In this document: piece after piece, positions 5,717 to 12,212 of the stretch | Position numbering within the stretch: the first letter of the stretch is position 1 | Layout of the letters: each line of letters starts with the position of its first letter | Assembly: GCA_030745815.1 (NCBI GenBank) | Contig: JASLNX010000006.1 | Location: 1 to 12,691 of the forward strand | Length of the DNA stretch: 12,691 bases | Reading direction: 5' to 3' | DNA from: an archaeon | GTDB lineage: Archaea; Iainarchaeota; Iainarchaeia; Iainarchaeales; GCA-2688035 | Notes under the pieces: model-generated | Databases searched by the model: none | Told to the model about the DNA's origin: nothing | Seen by the model: only the letters and a program-made list of their open reading frames with translations | Made by a program: the position numbers and the translations under genes

Positions 5717-6790
5717 ATGCCCTCAAACGTTACCATCGAATTTGAGAAAGCCCGAATGAACTATGATCAGGCTAATTCACCAGAGGCAAAACTAGCTGCA
5801 CTTCTTGAAATGCAGCGGGCCGCACCAAGCCATAAAGGTGGAGAAAATCTTAGAAAGGACCTTAGTGGAAAAATTGCCGCAGTAAGGCGGGAAATGGACA
5901 AAAAAAAGCAACAGGAGAAAAAGGGAGGGGGCAAAAGCGTTTCAGTTCCAAAAGAAGGAATTGGACAGGTTGCAGTGGTAGGCAAACCAAACAGCGGAAA
6001 ATCAACGCTGTTAAAAAGACTTACAGGAGTTGACGTTGAAATCGCACCATATGAATTTACTACAACAAAACCTGAAATTGGAATGCTGGACTTTCACGGC
6101 GCAAAAATTCAGCTTGTTGAAATTCCAGCAATAGTTGAAGGCAGCAGTTTGGGCAAATTTAATGGCCCACAAGTTCTTGCGATTGTGAGGAATGCAGATG
6201 TTGTTGTTCTTGTTTCAAGCAGTGAAAAGGACGAAGAAGTTCTCAAAAGCGAACTTGAGAATGCCGGCATAATCTTAAACAGAGGAAAGCCAAGGATAAA
6301 AATTTCAACTGTGAACCAACGAGGCATATCAATTGCCGGTAAGCAGTTTCTAAAATGCAGGGAAACAGAACTGCAACAGTACCTAAAAGATGTTGGGCTA
6401 ATGCATGCAAGTGTTGTTTTGTCAGAACCAACAGACTTAAAACTTGTGTCAATGGCCTTAAACGAATCACTTACTTTTAAGAAATCAATTACTATTGACG
6501 CATTTTCAGATAATGCAACTGGAAAAAATCTTGAGAATTTAAAAGAGGATATTTTTAAGTTGCTTGGAAAGGTACTTGTTTACACAAAAAAACCAGGGCG
6601 AGAAATTGATTATACCGCTCCTCTTGCTATGCCGTCTGGAACAACCGTTGAAGAGGCAGCAAAAAGTCTTCACAAAGATTTCTCAAAAATGAAGTATGCA
6701 AAGCTATGGGGAAGCAGCAAATATGGTGGACAACGCGTTCCAAAAGACTACAAATTGAAAAACTTTGACGTTATTGAGGTTTACAGTTAA
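5717..6790 (+). CDS. DRG/OBG-family GTPase-like protein with C-terminal TGS domain; degenerate G motifs
   Basis: DRG (Rbg) proteins are ribosome-associated GTPases. This 357-residue protein has the family layout. Helical N terminus 1-68 includes APSHKGGENLRKDL. The P-loop is GKPNSGKST (89-97), the switch region is YEFTTTKPEIG (112-122), and a TGS domain runs from about 293 to 356, with PSGTTVEEAAKSLHKDF, KYAKLWGSS, GGQRV and a final DVIEVY. Two changes stand out. The G3 position reads VEIPA (134-138) where DRGs have DxPG. The stretch that normally holds the NKxD G4 motif is absent: sequence runs from NESLTF straight to ITIDAFSDNATGKNLENL, which resembles the post-G4 part of the fold. GTP specificity may therefore be relaxed or lost. 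The stop is directly adjacent to the convergent gene's stop. Confidence 0.85.
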   Translation: MPSNVTIEFEKARMNYDQANSPEAKLAALLEMQRAAPSHKGGENLRKDLSGKIAAVRREMDKKKQQEKKGGGKSVSVPKEGIGQVAVVGKPNSGKSTLLKRLTGVDVEIAPYEFTTTKPEIGMLDFHGAKIQLVEIPAIVEGSSLGKFNGPQVLAIVRNADVVVLVSSSEKDEEVLKSELENAGIILNRGKPRIKISTVNQRGISIAGKQFLKCRETELQQYLKDVGLMHASVVLSEPTDLKLVSMALNESLTFKKSITIDAFSDNATGKNLENLKEDIFKLLGKVLVYTKKPGREIDYTAPLAMPSGTTVEEAAKSLHKDFSKMKYAKLWGSSKYGGQRVPKDYKLKNFDVIEVYS

Positions 6791-7717
6791 CTATTTTTTT
6801 ACGTCATTACCATGAAGGTCCATTGTTTTTATTCCCCCTTCCACGTTGAGTTCTTTGAGTTCAGGTTCCCCCAACGGCTTTTCATCACGACTTGGCTTTC
6901 TTTTTATGTAGAGCGCAATAACAATTAACACAATTATTGCTGCAACCAAAAAGTATATTACAGCACTTCTGTTTTGTACATCAACAAAGTAGTCTCTTTC
7001 AAGAACATGCTTTCCAGCAGCGTCCTCAAAAGAGGCTAAAAGAACTATTTTATTTCTTCCCGAAACAATTGGGTCAACATCAAAGATAAATTCCTTATCC
7101 ATAATACTTTCACCAGGTGAAAGAATACCTATTGTCAAAGGCGGGCTCTTTGTAATTAGGCCGTTTGGGACAATAATTTCTGCAGAAATGTTTCTTATAG
7201 GAAAATCGCCTTTGTTTTTCAACTGAAGAACAAGCTTACTTCCTTCTCCCGAATCAAGAGCGCTCTTTGCAAGCCTTCCTTGAATTTCAAGCGGGCTTTC
7301 GGCAATTTCCACAATAGTAAATGCACCGTGTGTAAATGTTTCAAACCCATAATTTACAGAAAACGGCTGCTGCTCCTGTGAAAACTCTTTTGGCTTAACC
7401 TTTACAAATATTAGCTTTATTTCACCAGGACTTAGAATAGGAATTGATTCGGCAATGGTATCAACTGCTAAAGAGTCTTTTAACAGTGAAAGAGATGTGT
7501 CCTTTACTGAAAAGCGCAGGTTAAGATTTTCAACAGGCTGTGCAGAATTGTTTGTGACAACAATTTCTAATTCAGCAGTTTCATCAGAGTAAAGTCTAAG
7601 AACATCAATTGCCTTGTTCTTTGGAGAAACTGAAACGCTTATTTGAGTTGCAAAAGCGCTTGAAACAAAAAGTGCAAAAAGCAATGCAAGCAAGACAACT
7701 CTATTTTTCCCAATCAT
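6791..7717 (-). CDS. Secreted, C-terminally anchored protein with two beta-sandwich (CARDB/NEW3-like) domains
   Basis: The 308-residue product has a signal peptide (1-23, ending SSAFA) and two beta-rich segments of about 100-120 residues (about 24-145 and 146-245). Both carry phrases typical of CARDB- or NEW3-type adhesion-like Ig folds: AELEIVVTNNSAQPVENLNLRF in the first, LVLQLKNKGDFPIRNISAEI and ILSPGE in the second (ILSPGE occurs in both). One membrane segment (252-271) and a 37-residue charged cytoplasmic tail follow. The true start is ATG 7717, not a TTG at 7759: it begins the signal peptide and has GAGGGAG 9 nt upstream. It overlaps the end of the upstream coiled-coil gene by 17 nt, so the two are translationally coupled and their products likely work together at the cell surface. 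The function is unknown. Confidence 0.8.
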   Translation of the reverse strand: MIGKNRVVLLALLFALFVSSAFATQISVSVSPKNKAIDVLRLYSDETAELEIVVTNNSAQPVENLNLRFSVKDTSLSLLKDSLAVDTIAESIPILSPGEIKLIFVKVKPKEFSQEQQPFSVNYGFETFTHGAFTIVEIAESPLEIQGRLAKSALDSGEGSKLVLQLKNKGDFPIRNISAEIIVPNGLITKSPPLTIGILSPGESIMDKEFIFDVDPIVSGRNKIVLLASFEDAAGKHVLERDYFVDVQNRSAVIYFLVAAIIVLIVIALYIKRKPSRDEKPLGEPELKELNVEGGIKTMDLHGNDVKK

Positions 7718-9035
7718 ACAAAGGCACTCCCTCTTCTTCTTCCTCTGGCGCAGAGACAAGCGATGAAAGCTTTTCCCTGTTCTTTAATGCGTAAATAATT
7801 ATGATTGCAATAATTAATAAAACGGCCCCTGTGACAAGCAAATCTGTGTTTACCACTGGTTCCTGTTCAGCAAGGTCAGCCTTAAAAATCTTAACAGCGT
7901 GCTTTTTGGACTCTTTTGCAAAGCTTTCAGCAGAATCAAAGGACCCATTCTCATAGTAGGCGCGAGCTTTACTCCAGCTTTCCTGAAGTAATAAAACCTC
8001 TTTTTGCTCTTCCCACTGGTAAAGGTACTGTTCGTTTAAAACAATTTCAATAAGTTTACTAAGAGAATCCACATTGTTTAAATTTTTCTTGCTTGTTTCC
8101 TCAAGAATTTCCTCATCAAAACCATATATTCTAAGCCAGGCCACACTTCGGTTTTCTCTGAGATCAAGATCTTGAACTAATTCACTGTTTTGGTTCAAAA
8201 CGTTTGTTAAGGCCTCGTCGGTTTTCTCCTGCAAGTTTACTGCATTGTTTAATCTACTGCTTACCTCCATCATCTTTTGTGGAACGTTAGCTAAAGTGTT
8301 TAAACTTCTCTTGCTTTCAACTGAAAGGTCAGTTTGGGCAACCCCTTGCTTTAATTTATCCAAATCACCCAAATAATCAGCGCGCTTTGCCTCAAAAGTT
8401 TTAAGAGAAGCAAAAACCGTGTCAAGATTGTCAATAAAATTGTTCAAGGAATTTGTGTCAGGGTCAGAAAAAAACTTGGCCTCTGTTGCCTTAAAATCAT
8501 TCATTTCATCTGCAATACCTACAACAAGAGAAGACATAACCGTTAGCTGGCCTTTTAGGTCTTCAGACATTGCCTGCAAACTTGCATACCCATCAAGCTC
8601 TGATTCAATAGTTGTTAAGTCAACCCTTTCGTTTTTGAGTTCGTTTGAAAGGGAATTAAAGAATTCAACATCAAGATTGTTAAAAACCCAGGTTCCCTGC
8701 TTTGAAAAATCATCCTTTAAGCTGCTGTAAAGCCTCATGTAATGCATGGTCTTAATAAGCCTTGATCTAGCCAGATCTCCTTTAGCAATCTCCATTTCGC
8801 TTGCATCAAGAACAGGCGCAAACCCTGTAACACTTTCATCGCTTACAATTGACACAACCCAATACTCTTGCCTGCTGTGAGAAATCCTTACAACCGGAAA
8901 AATTACTGCAGACTCATCCCCTGAAAGCAGATGATTGGTATTTTCCGCAAAATTAATGGCTTCAGCGCTGCCTACTGCAAGGCACTGGCTGCTGAACAAA
9001 AGCAAAGCTAAGCAAATAAGTAACTTTTTGGCCAT
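7701..9035 (-). CDS. Secreted, C-terminally anchored coiled-coil protein, unknown function
   Basis: I do not recognise a named family. The 444-residue product has a signal peptide (1-20, KKLLICLALLLFSSQCLA). A short domain with SHSRQEYWVVSIVSDESVTGFAP follows (about 50-75) and may be a small alpha/beta module. A long, mostly helical region (about 85-390) is rich in Leu, Glu and Asn, with heptad-like stretches. It ends with a helical hairpin-like segment that includes SWSKARAYYENGSFDSAESFAKESKKHA, which resembles a TPR unit. One membrane segment (399-417) and an acidic tail (EEEEEG, ending YDWEK) complete the protein. Membrane topology matches that of its operon partner: bulk outside, C-terminal tail inside. 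ATG 9035 has a TATA-like box 22-32 nt upstream, so the operon is likely leaderless. Confidence 0.75.
   Translation of the reverse strand: MAKKLLICLALLLFSSQCLAVGSAEAINFAENTNHLLSGDESAVIFPVVRISHSRQEYWVVSIVSDESVTGFAPVLDASEMEIAKGDLARSRLIKTMHYMRLYSSLKDDFSKQGTWVFNNLDVEFFNSLSNELKNERVDLTTIESELDGYASLQAMSEDLKGQLTVMSSLVVGIADEMNDFKATEAKFFSDPDTNSLNNFIDNLDTVFASLKTFEAKRADYLGDLDKLKQGVAQTDLSVESKRSLNTLANVPQKMMEVSSRLNNAVNLQEKTDEALTNVLNQNSELVQDLDLRENRSVAWLRIYGFDEEILEETSKKNLNNVDSLSKLIEIVLNEQYLYQWEEQKEVLLLQESWSKARAYYENGSFDSAESFAKESKKHAVKIFKADLAEQEPVVNTDLLVTGAVLLIIAIIIIYALKNREKLSSLVSAPEEEEEGVPLYDWEK
7727..7733 (-). promoter_or_regulatory. Shine-Dalgarno site inside the upstream gene
   Basis: On the minus strand this is GAGGGAG, 9 nt before ATG 7717 and within the acidic C-terminal codons of the upstream gene. 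It supports ATG 7717 as the start and coupled translation of the pair. Confidence 0.65.
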
Positions 9036-9056
9036 TTCAATTAATTAACCACTTCC

Positions 9057-9067
9057 TATATTAAATA
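9057..9067 (-). promoter_or_regulatory. TATA box for the two-gene surface operon
   Basis: On the minus strand this reads TATTTAATATA, centred 27 nt upstream of ATG 9035. The spacing is what a leaderless archaeal transcript would show. Confidence 0.55.
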
Positions 9068-9072
9068 CTTTT

Positions 9073-9083
9073 GGAATGCGTGT
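9073..9083 (+). repeat. Direct repeat GGAATGCGTGT, left copy
   Basis: This is an exact 11-nt copy of 9552-9562. With the 27-28 nt repeats it brackets the 105-aa ORF, but in swapped order: it is outermost on both sides. Confidence 0.6.
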
Positions 9084-9087
9084 CTTT

Positions 9088-9135
9088 GCACAAAAAGGGA
9101 GCATAACTTTGGGTTTCGAACCCCCTTTTTTGAGC
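9088..9135. repeat. Imperfect inverted repeat, possible hairpin/terminator downstream of the 105-aa ORF
   Basis: GCACAAAAAGGG (9088-9099) pairs with CCCTTTTTTGAGC (9123-9135): 8 continuous base pairs, then a bulge and three more pairs. The loop contains a second small palindrome, GGGTTTCGAACCC (9111-9123). Read on the minus strand the far arm ends in CCCTTTTTG, which could stop transcription of the leftward 105-aa ORF. The left arm with flanking bases (9084-9099) is also an inverted copy of sequence at about 9516-9548. Confidence 0.45.
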
Positions 9136-9144
9136 AGGAAATAG
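9117..9144 (+). repeat. Direct repeat, left copy (28 nt)
   Basis: It begins CGAACCCCCTTTTTTGAGCA and ends in AGGAAATAG. It matches 9510-9536 except for one T insertion and two substitutions. The copies lie about 393 nt apart and enclose the 105-aa ORF. Confidence 0.7.
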
Positions 9145-9152
9145 ATTGTGTT

Positions 9153-9470
9153 TCAATAGCCATATTTTATTTTTATTGCTTCTAATTTTAGTATGAGCTC
9201 TTCTTTTTTTGTAGTAAATAAACTAAATTCCCTTTTCCCTTCTGCCAGTCTATCAGAAAAGTATTTCATTCCTTTTGCATCTAGAGGCAATAGACCATAA
9301 TCTGTGGATGGTCCGCTTTTTCCAATCTTAATTTTACTCTTGGCACTAGATAACGCACTATTTGTTTGTCCCAATTCCGCCCTTATTTGGGCAGATTCTT
9401 TTCTGTACGCCCTCCAGTTTCGCCACCTTACTTTCAAAGGCTTTTTTACTTTTGGAGTTGGTTTAAGCAT
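9153..9470 (-). CDS. Small basic protein (105 aa), unknown, in a repeat-bounded cassette
   Basis: I do not recognise this protein. It is strongly basic at its N terminus (KPTPKVKKPLKVRWRNWRAYRK). A helical stretch (IRAELGQTNSALSSAKSKIKI), a short central segment with DYGLLPLDAKGMKYFSDRL, and a second helix (FSLFTTKKEELILKLEAIKIKY) follow. Two helices and a basic arm suggest nucleic-acid or membrane-surface binding, but that is inference. It starts at ATG 9470 without a visible Shine-Dalgarno sequence. It is flanked on both sides by related repeats and sits alone between two larger leftward transcription units. An overlapping hydrophobic frame on the other strand (9304-9594) looks less like a protein. 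The gene could be a mobile cassette or a chance ORF. Confidence 0.5.
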   Translation of the reverse strand: MLKPTPKVKKPLKVRWRNWRAYRKESAQIRAELGQTNSALSSAKSKIKIGKSGPSTDYGLLPLDAKGMKYFSDRLAEGKREFSLFTTKKEELILKLEAIKIKYGY

Positions 9471-9509
9471 ATTAAAAATAGAGTTCTTTCTCCTATTTCA
9501 ACCTATCTG

Positions 9510-9536
9510 CGAACCCCCTTTTTGTGCAGAAAATAG
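9510..9536 (+). repeat. Direct repeat, right copy (27 nt)
   Basis: It begins CGAACCCCCTTTTTGTGCAG and ends in AAAATAG, and is the partner of 9117-9144. Directly after it the unit TTTTTGTGCA recurs at 9537-9546, so the right side carries one and a half copies of the motif. Confidence 0.7.
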
Positions 9537-9551
9537 TTTTTGTGCAAAGCC

Positions 9552-9562
9552 GGAATGCGTGT
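9552..9562 (+). repeat. Direct repeat GGAATGCGTGT, right copy
   Basis: This is an exact copy of 9073-9083. It lies only 14 nt from the stop codon of the large surface protein gene on the other strand. Confidence 0.6.
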
Positions 9563-9576
9563 TTTTTACCGCCAAA

Positions 9577-11640
9577 TTACACTATGGAATGTAGGTAGAT
9601 GTAGGCGGTTCCAATAATTAGTGCTGCTGCTGCTATTACTGCTATTTGGGTTGTTGTGTCTACTTCTGGAATTGTTGGAATAATCGACATTTGAGTGCAA
9701 ACTACATTAACGCATTCTCTCGCAAAGCCGCAGGAGCTCCCATTTGCTTTTGGAACAGTGTGACAAGTAGTTCCAACACAGGTTTTTATTGTGCAAGGAT
9801 TGTTATTTGCACAATCTGAATCTACTATGCACTCTATTGGCTGCTCTTGCACACTACTTCCATTAGAACTACCATTTAATGGTTCACCGATTCCCGGCTC
9901 AACAGGACCCTCCACTGGCTCTTCAATTGGTGGTTCTTGTGTTTCACACACTCCGCAATCATTCTCACAATTTGAACAATCTTCTCCGGTTCCGCACTTT
10001 CCGTCACCGCATCCAATACAATCTAGTGCACAGGTTTCAGGACTTTCCGTGTGCGTACAAGCAGAATCACCACAGACCGCTGAACAGTCTGCTGGGCAAG
10101 TTACTGCTGTTTCATTTCTTGAAGCAAAATCGCAGGAATCGTCTCCGCAACTAGCAGGTGTACCCACCCCTGGTGCAGGTGACGCAATGTGAATTTGTAT
10201 TCCATCAACATACTCTGTGCTGTTTGTATCGGAAAACGTTCCGTTATTTACTTCAATTGTGATGAAATAGTTTCCGTCGGCAAGATCTAGTATGTCCCAG
10301 TCCCATTCGCAGTATGTTCCCAGAACAGAATTGGTATCAGAATCACAAATTGCAGAGCTAAGATTCAAATCCTCAACAATTGCAGTAGTTTTTGCGGACT
10401 GAGCTACCCCATACCACATGTTAAAATTTAAATCATTACCCTCAGCACCATAAGCATAAAAACGAACAGTCAGATTACCGTCATCAACATAAGAAAACAA
10501 CAATGACCCCCTATCAGAAAAACCGTCCACGGTAGTGATGTTTGCAACTGGCGGGGTGTTGAACCAGCCTTCGCAGTACCTTAGGTCATCAGATGTGATA
10601 TCATAGTGGCTAATGTGTAGGTTTCCATCAGCCCCAGCCGCAATTGATGTTCGCTCCCCTACTAGGTTTGCGCTTTCTACTGTTTGACAAGTCCACTCTG
10701 TCCCTGCACCTTCACAGTAACGTAAGTCATAGGATATACCAGTAAGCTGATAGCTGAAGTGTATGTTTGCGTCTACCCCCTCTGTAATTGATGTGAAGGA
10801 TCCCACAGTGCCTGTGTTGTCTATCGTTCGGCAGGTCCATTCGGTGTTTTTTCCTTTGCAATATCTTAGGGCGCTGATTCCAGCGTCGTAGTGGCTGATG
10901 TGTAGGTCATTGTCAGAACCCTCTATAATTGATGTGTACCACCCCCTGTCGCTTATGCTCTCTATTGTTTGACAAGTCCACTCTGCACCTGCACCTTCAC
11001 AGTAACGTAAGTCATCGTTTGTGTTCTCGTGGTGGCTGATATGAATATTCCCATCAACCCCAGCCGCAATTGATGTTTGCCACCCTACTTGATTTGTGCT
11101 ATCTATTGTTTGACAAGTCCACTCTTCCCCTGCGCCTTCACAATATCTTAGGTCAAAATTTGGGGTGCTGTCGAAGTAGCTTATATGTATGTTACCATCT
11201 GCCCCCTCCACATTGGATGTGTTACTCCCCAGATTACCTGTGTTGTCTATTGTTTGGCAGGTCCAGTCTGCCGCTTTTCCTTCACAGTACCTTAGGGCAG
11301 TATTTGTAGAGTCGTAGTGGCTGATGTGCATGTTTGTGTCAGCCCCCTCTGTAATTGATATCCATTGTCCTACGTCTCCCGTACTGTCTATCGCTTGGCA
11401 GGTCCAGTCTTCTGCTGTTCCTTCGCAGTATCTTAAGTTATCTGCGGTGGCGTCGTAGTGGGCAATATGCATATTTGCATCAGCCCCCTCCAACAGTGAA
11501 GAGTATTCTCCAAACTCGCTTGTGCTTTCTAACGCTTGGCAGGTCCACTGCCATTCAGCAAAAGCAATTGTGCTTTGCAAAATTAAAAAAAGAGCTAGAA
11601 TCAGGATAAGCAAATAATTGCGTGAACTGGTCTCTAGCAT
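9577..11640 (-). CDS. Large surface protein: seven-bladed propeller-like repeats, Cys-rich modules, C-terminal anchor
   Basis: The 687-residue product has a signal peptide (1-28, ending TIAFA), then seven tandem repeats of 47-48 residues (32-358). Each starts WTCQ, contains GADGNIHISHYD-like strands and ends LRYCEG, so each has two cysteines. Seven such units suggest a seven-bladed beta-propeller. An Ig/FN3-like segment (about 362-487) precedes a Cys-rich block (498-565) with CGDDSC, CGDSAC and CGDGKCGTGEDC units. A Pro/Glu/Gly-Ser linker (about 566-602), a second Cys-rich module (603-648, DSDCANNNPCTIKTC) and a membrane segment (666-684) follow. It is probably displayed on the cell surface, held by its C terminus, with many disulfides. 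The binding target is unknown. ATG 11640 is preferred over a TTG at 11691 because it begins the signal peptide and has a TATA-like box 22-29 nt upstream. Confidence 0.9.
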   Translation of the reverse strand: MLETSSRNYLLILILALFLILQSTIAFAEWQWTCQALESTSEFGEYSSLLEGADANMHIAHYDATADNLRYCEGTAEDWTCQAIDSTGDVGQWISITEGADTNMHISHYDSTNTALRYCEGKAADWTCQTIDNTGNLGSNTSNVEGADGNIHISYFDSTPNFDLRYCEGAGEEWTCQTIDSTNQVGWQTSIAAGVDGNIHISHHENTNDDLRYCEGAGAEWTCQTIESISDRGWYTSIIEGSDNDLHISHYDAGISALRYCKGKNTEWTCRTIDNTGTVGSFTSITEGVDANIHFSYQLTGISYDLRYCEGAGTEWTCQTVESANLVGERTSIAAGADGNLHISHYDITSDDLRYCEGWFNTPPVANITTVDGFSDRGSLLFSYVDDGNLTVRFYAYGAEGNDLNFNMWYGVAQSAKTTAIVEDLNLSSAICDSDTNSVLGTYCEWDWDILDLADGNYFITIEVNNGTFSDTNSTEYVDGIQIHIASPAPGVGTPASCGDDSCDFASRNETAVTCPADCSAVCGDSACTHTESPETCALDCIGCGDGKCGTGEDCSNCENDCGVCETQEPPIEEPVEGPVEPGIGEPLNGSSNGSSVQEQPIECIVDSDCANNNPCTIKTCVGTTCHTVPKANGSSCGFARECVNVVCTQMSIIPTIPEVDTTTQIAVIAAAALIIGTAYIYLHSIV
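10567..11547 (-). repeat. Seven tandem coding repeats (141-144 bp units)
   Basis: Units cover residues 32-78, 79-125, 126-173, 174-220, 221-267, 268-315 and 316-358. At the DNA level the most conserved parts encode WTCQTI and LRYCEG. In the plus-strand text they read as recurring TTGACAAGTCCA/TTGGCAGGTCCA and TTCACAGTA blocks. The third and sixth units have one extra codon. Similar spacing and conserved cores point to expansion by duplication followed by divergence. Confidence 0.9.
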
Positions 11641-11661
11641 ATATAAGTAAGGGGGTTTATT

Positions 11662-11669
11662 GTTTAAAT
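11662..11669 (-). promoter_or_regulatory. TATA-like box for the propeller surface protein
   Basis: On the minus strand this is ATTTAAAC, 22-29 nt before ATG 11640, with no Shine-Dalgarno sequence in between. It fits a leaderless transcript. A second AT-rich box (11671-11680) lies further upstream. Confidence 0.4.
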
Positions 11670-11714
11670 TATTATTTAAAAGGCCGGGCAACGAGGTTTT
11701 AGGCCTTAGAAATG

Positions 11715-11723
11715 ATTAAATAA
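11715..11723 (+). promoter_or_regulatory. TATA-like box for the 122-aa gene
   Basis: ATTAAATAA is centred 40 nt before ATG 11759. This would give a leader of about 13 nt that carries the GAGGGA Shine-Dalgarno sequence at 11747-11752, 6 nt before the ATG. Confidence 0.4.
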
Positions 11724-11758
11724 ACTAAAACACTGAATTAGTATACGAGGGAATAAAA

Positions 11759-12127
11759 ATGGCAAGAACCCACAGAAGAGACCCAGTGTCCGATGCATTC
11801 AGAAGAATACGGGGCAGCAAAAAGGCAGCACTAATGCGCGCTTTACTAAAGAAATCTGTTCTGTGGCTAAACGCAAGGCGTGAAAAGAAACAGGCAATCA
11901 ATTTGTGCACTCGCCTTCAGATTCCACCAGAAAGGCTTCCGGAATTGTTTCACGGAAAAAAGTTCGGGCACGAAGTAGTGCAAGAACTTGAAGCAATGGC
12001 TGAAATGGCAAACCGTGCAAATTTAGCTCCACAGCAGACAAAGCAACTTTTTAAACAGTATAGGACAATTGAACAGGTAAGGGCCGCCTTAGAGCAGATG
12101 ACACAACCGCAAGCACAGGCAGCGTAA
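11759..12127 (+). CDS. Small basic helical protein, unknown function
   Basis: I do not recognise this 122-residue protein. The first half is very basic (MARTHRRDPVSDAFRRIRG, then KKAALMRALLKKS and NARREKKQ). The second half is helical (GHEVVQELEAMAEMANRANL, QQTKQLFKQYRTIEQVRAALEQM) and ends in a Gln/Ala tail. There is no signal peptide or membrane segment, so it is cytoplasmic. The basic N-terminal half suggests RNA or DNA binding, which is inference from composition only. The start is well supported by GAGGGA (11747-11752) 6 nt before the ATG. The VIT1-like transporter begins 85 nt downstream on the same strand, and the two may be cotranscribed. Confidence 0.7.
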   Translation: MARTHRRDPVSDAFRRIRGSKKAALMRALLKKSVLWLNARREKKQAINLCTRLQIPPERLPELFHGKKFGHEVVQELEAMAEMANRANLAPQQTKQLFKQYRTIEQVRAALEQMTQPQAQAA

Positions 12128-12197
12128 GGCGGTTTTGTTAAAGAATAAGGCGTTACCGCAAAGCTTTTGAAGGAGAATGGCCTAAAAGTAGTTTCAT

Positions 12198-12204
12198 AGG
12201 AGGA
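12198..12204 (+). promoter_or_regulatory. Strong Shine-Dalgarno site for the VIT1-like gene
   Basis: AGGAGGA ends 8 nt before GTG 12213, which begins a reading frame open to the window end. It is the strongest ribosome-binding site in the window and fixes a GTG start. Confidence 0.8.
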
Positions 12205-12212
12205 ATTGTAGC

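Noticed and set aside
9108..9126. T-arm-like GGGTTTCGAACCCCC suggesting a tRNA
   Set aside because: No acceptor stem, D-arm or anticodon arm pairs around it on either strand, and the right-hand repeat copy (9510) lacks the loop. It is better explained as a small palindrome within the repeat.
9304..9594. Hydrophobic forward ORF overlapping the 105-aa reverse ORF
   Set aside because: It runs antisense, spans the right repeat and the 3' end of the propeller gene, has no Shine-Dalgarno sequence, and its composition is what the complement of a Lys-rich gene would give.
9791..10192. Long forward ORF opposite the Cys-rich part of the surface protein
   Set aside because: It is a shadow of the reverse gene: the Ser/Gln/Pro-rich product arises from reading the Cys/Glu codons backwards, and no start signals are present.
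10567..11547. Regularly spaced repeats as a CRISPR array
   Set aside because: Units are 141-144 bp, translate in one frame to a conserved blade motif, and there are no short identical repeats separated by unique spacers.
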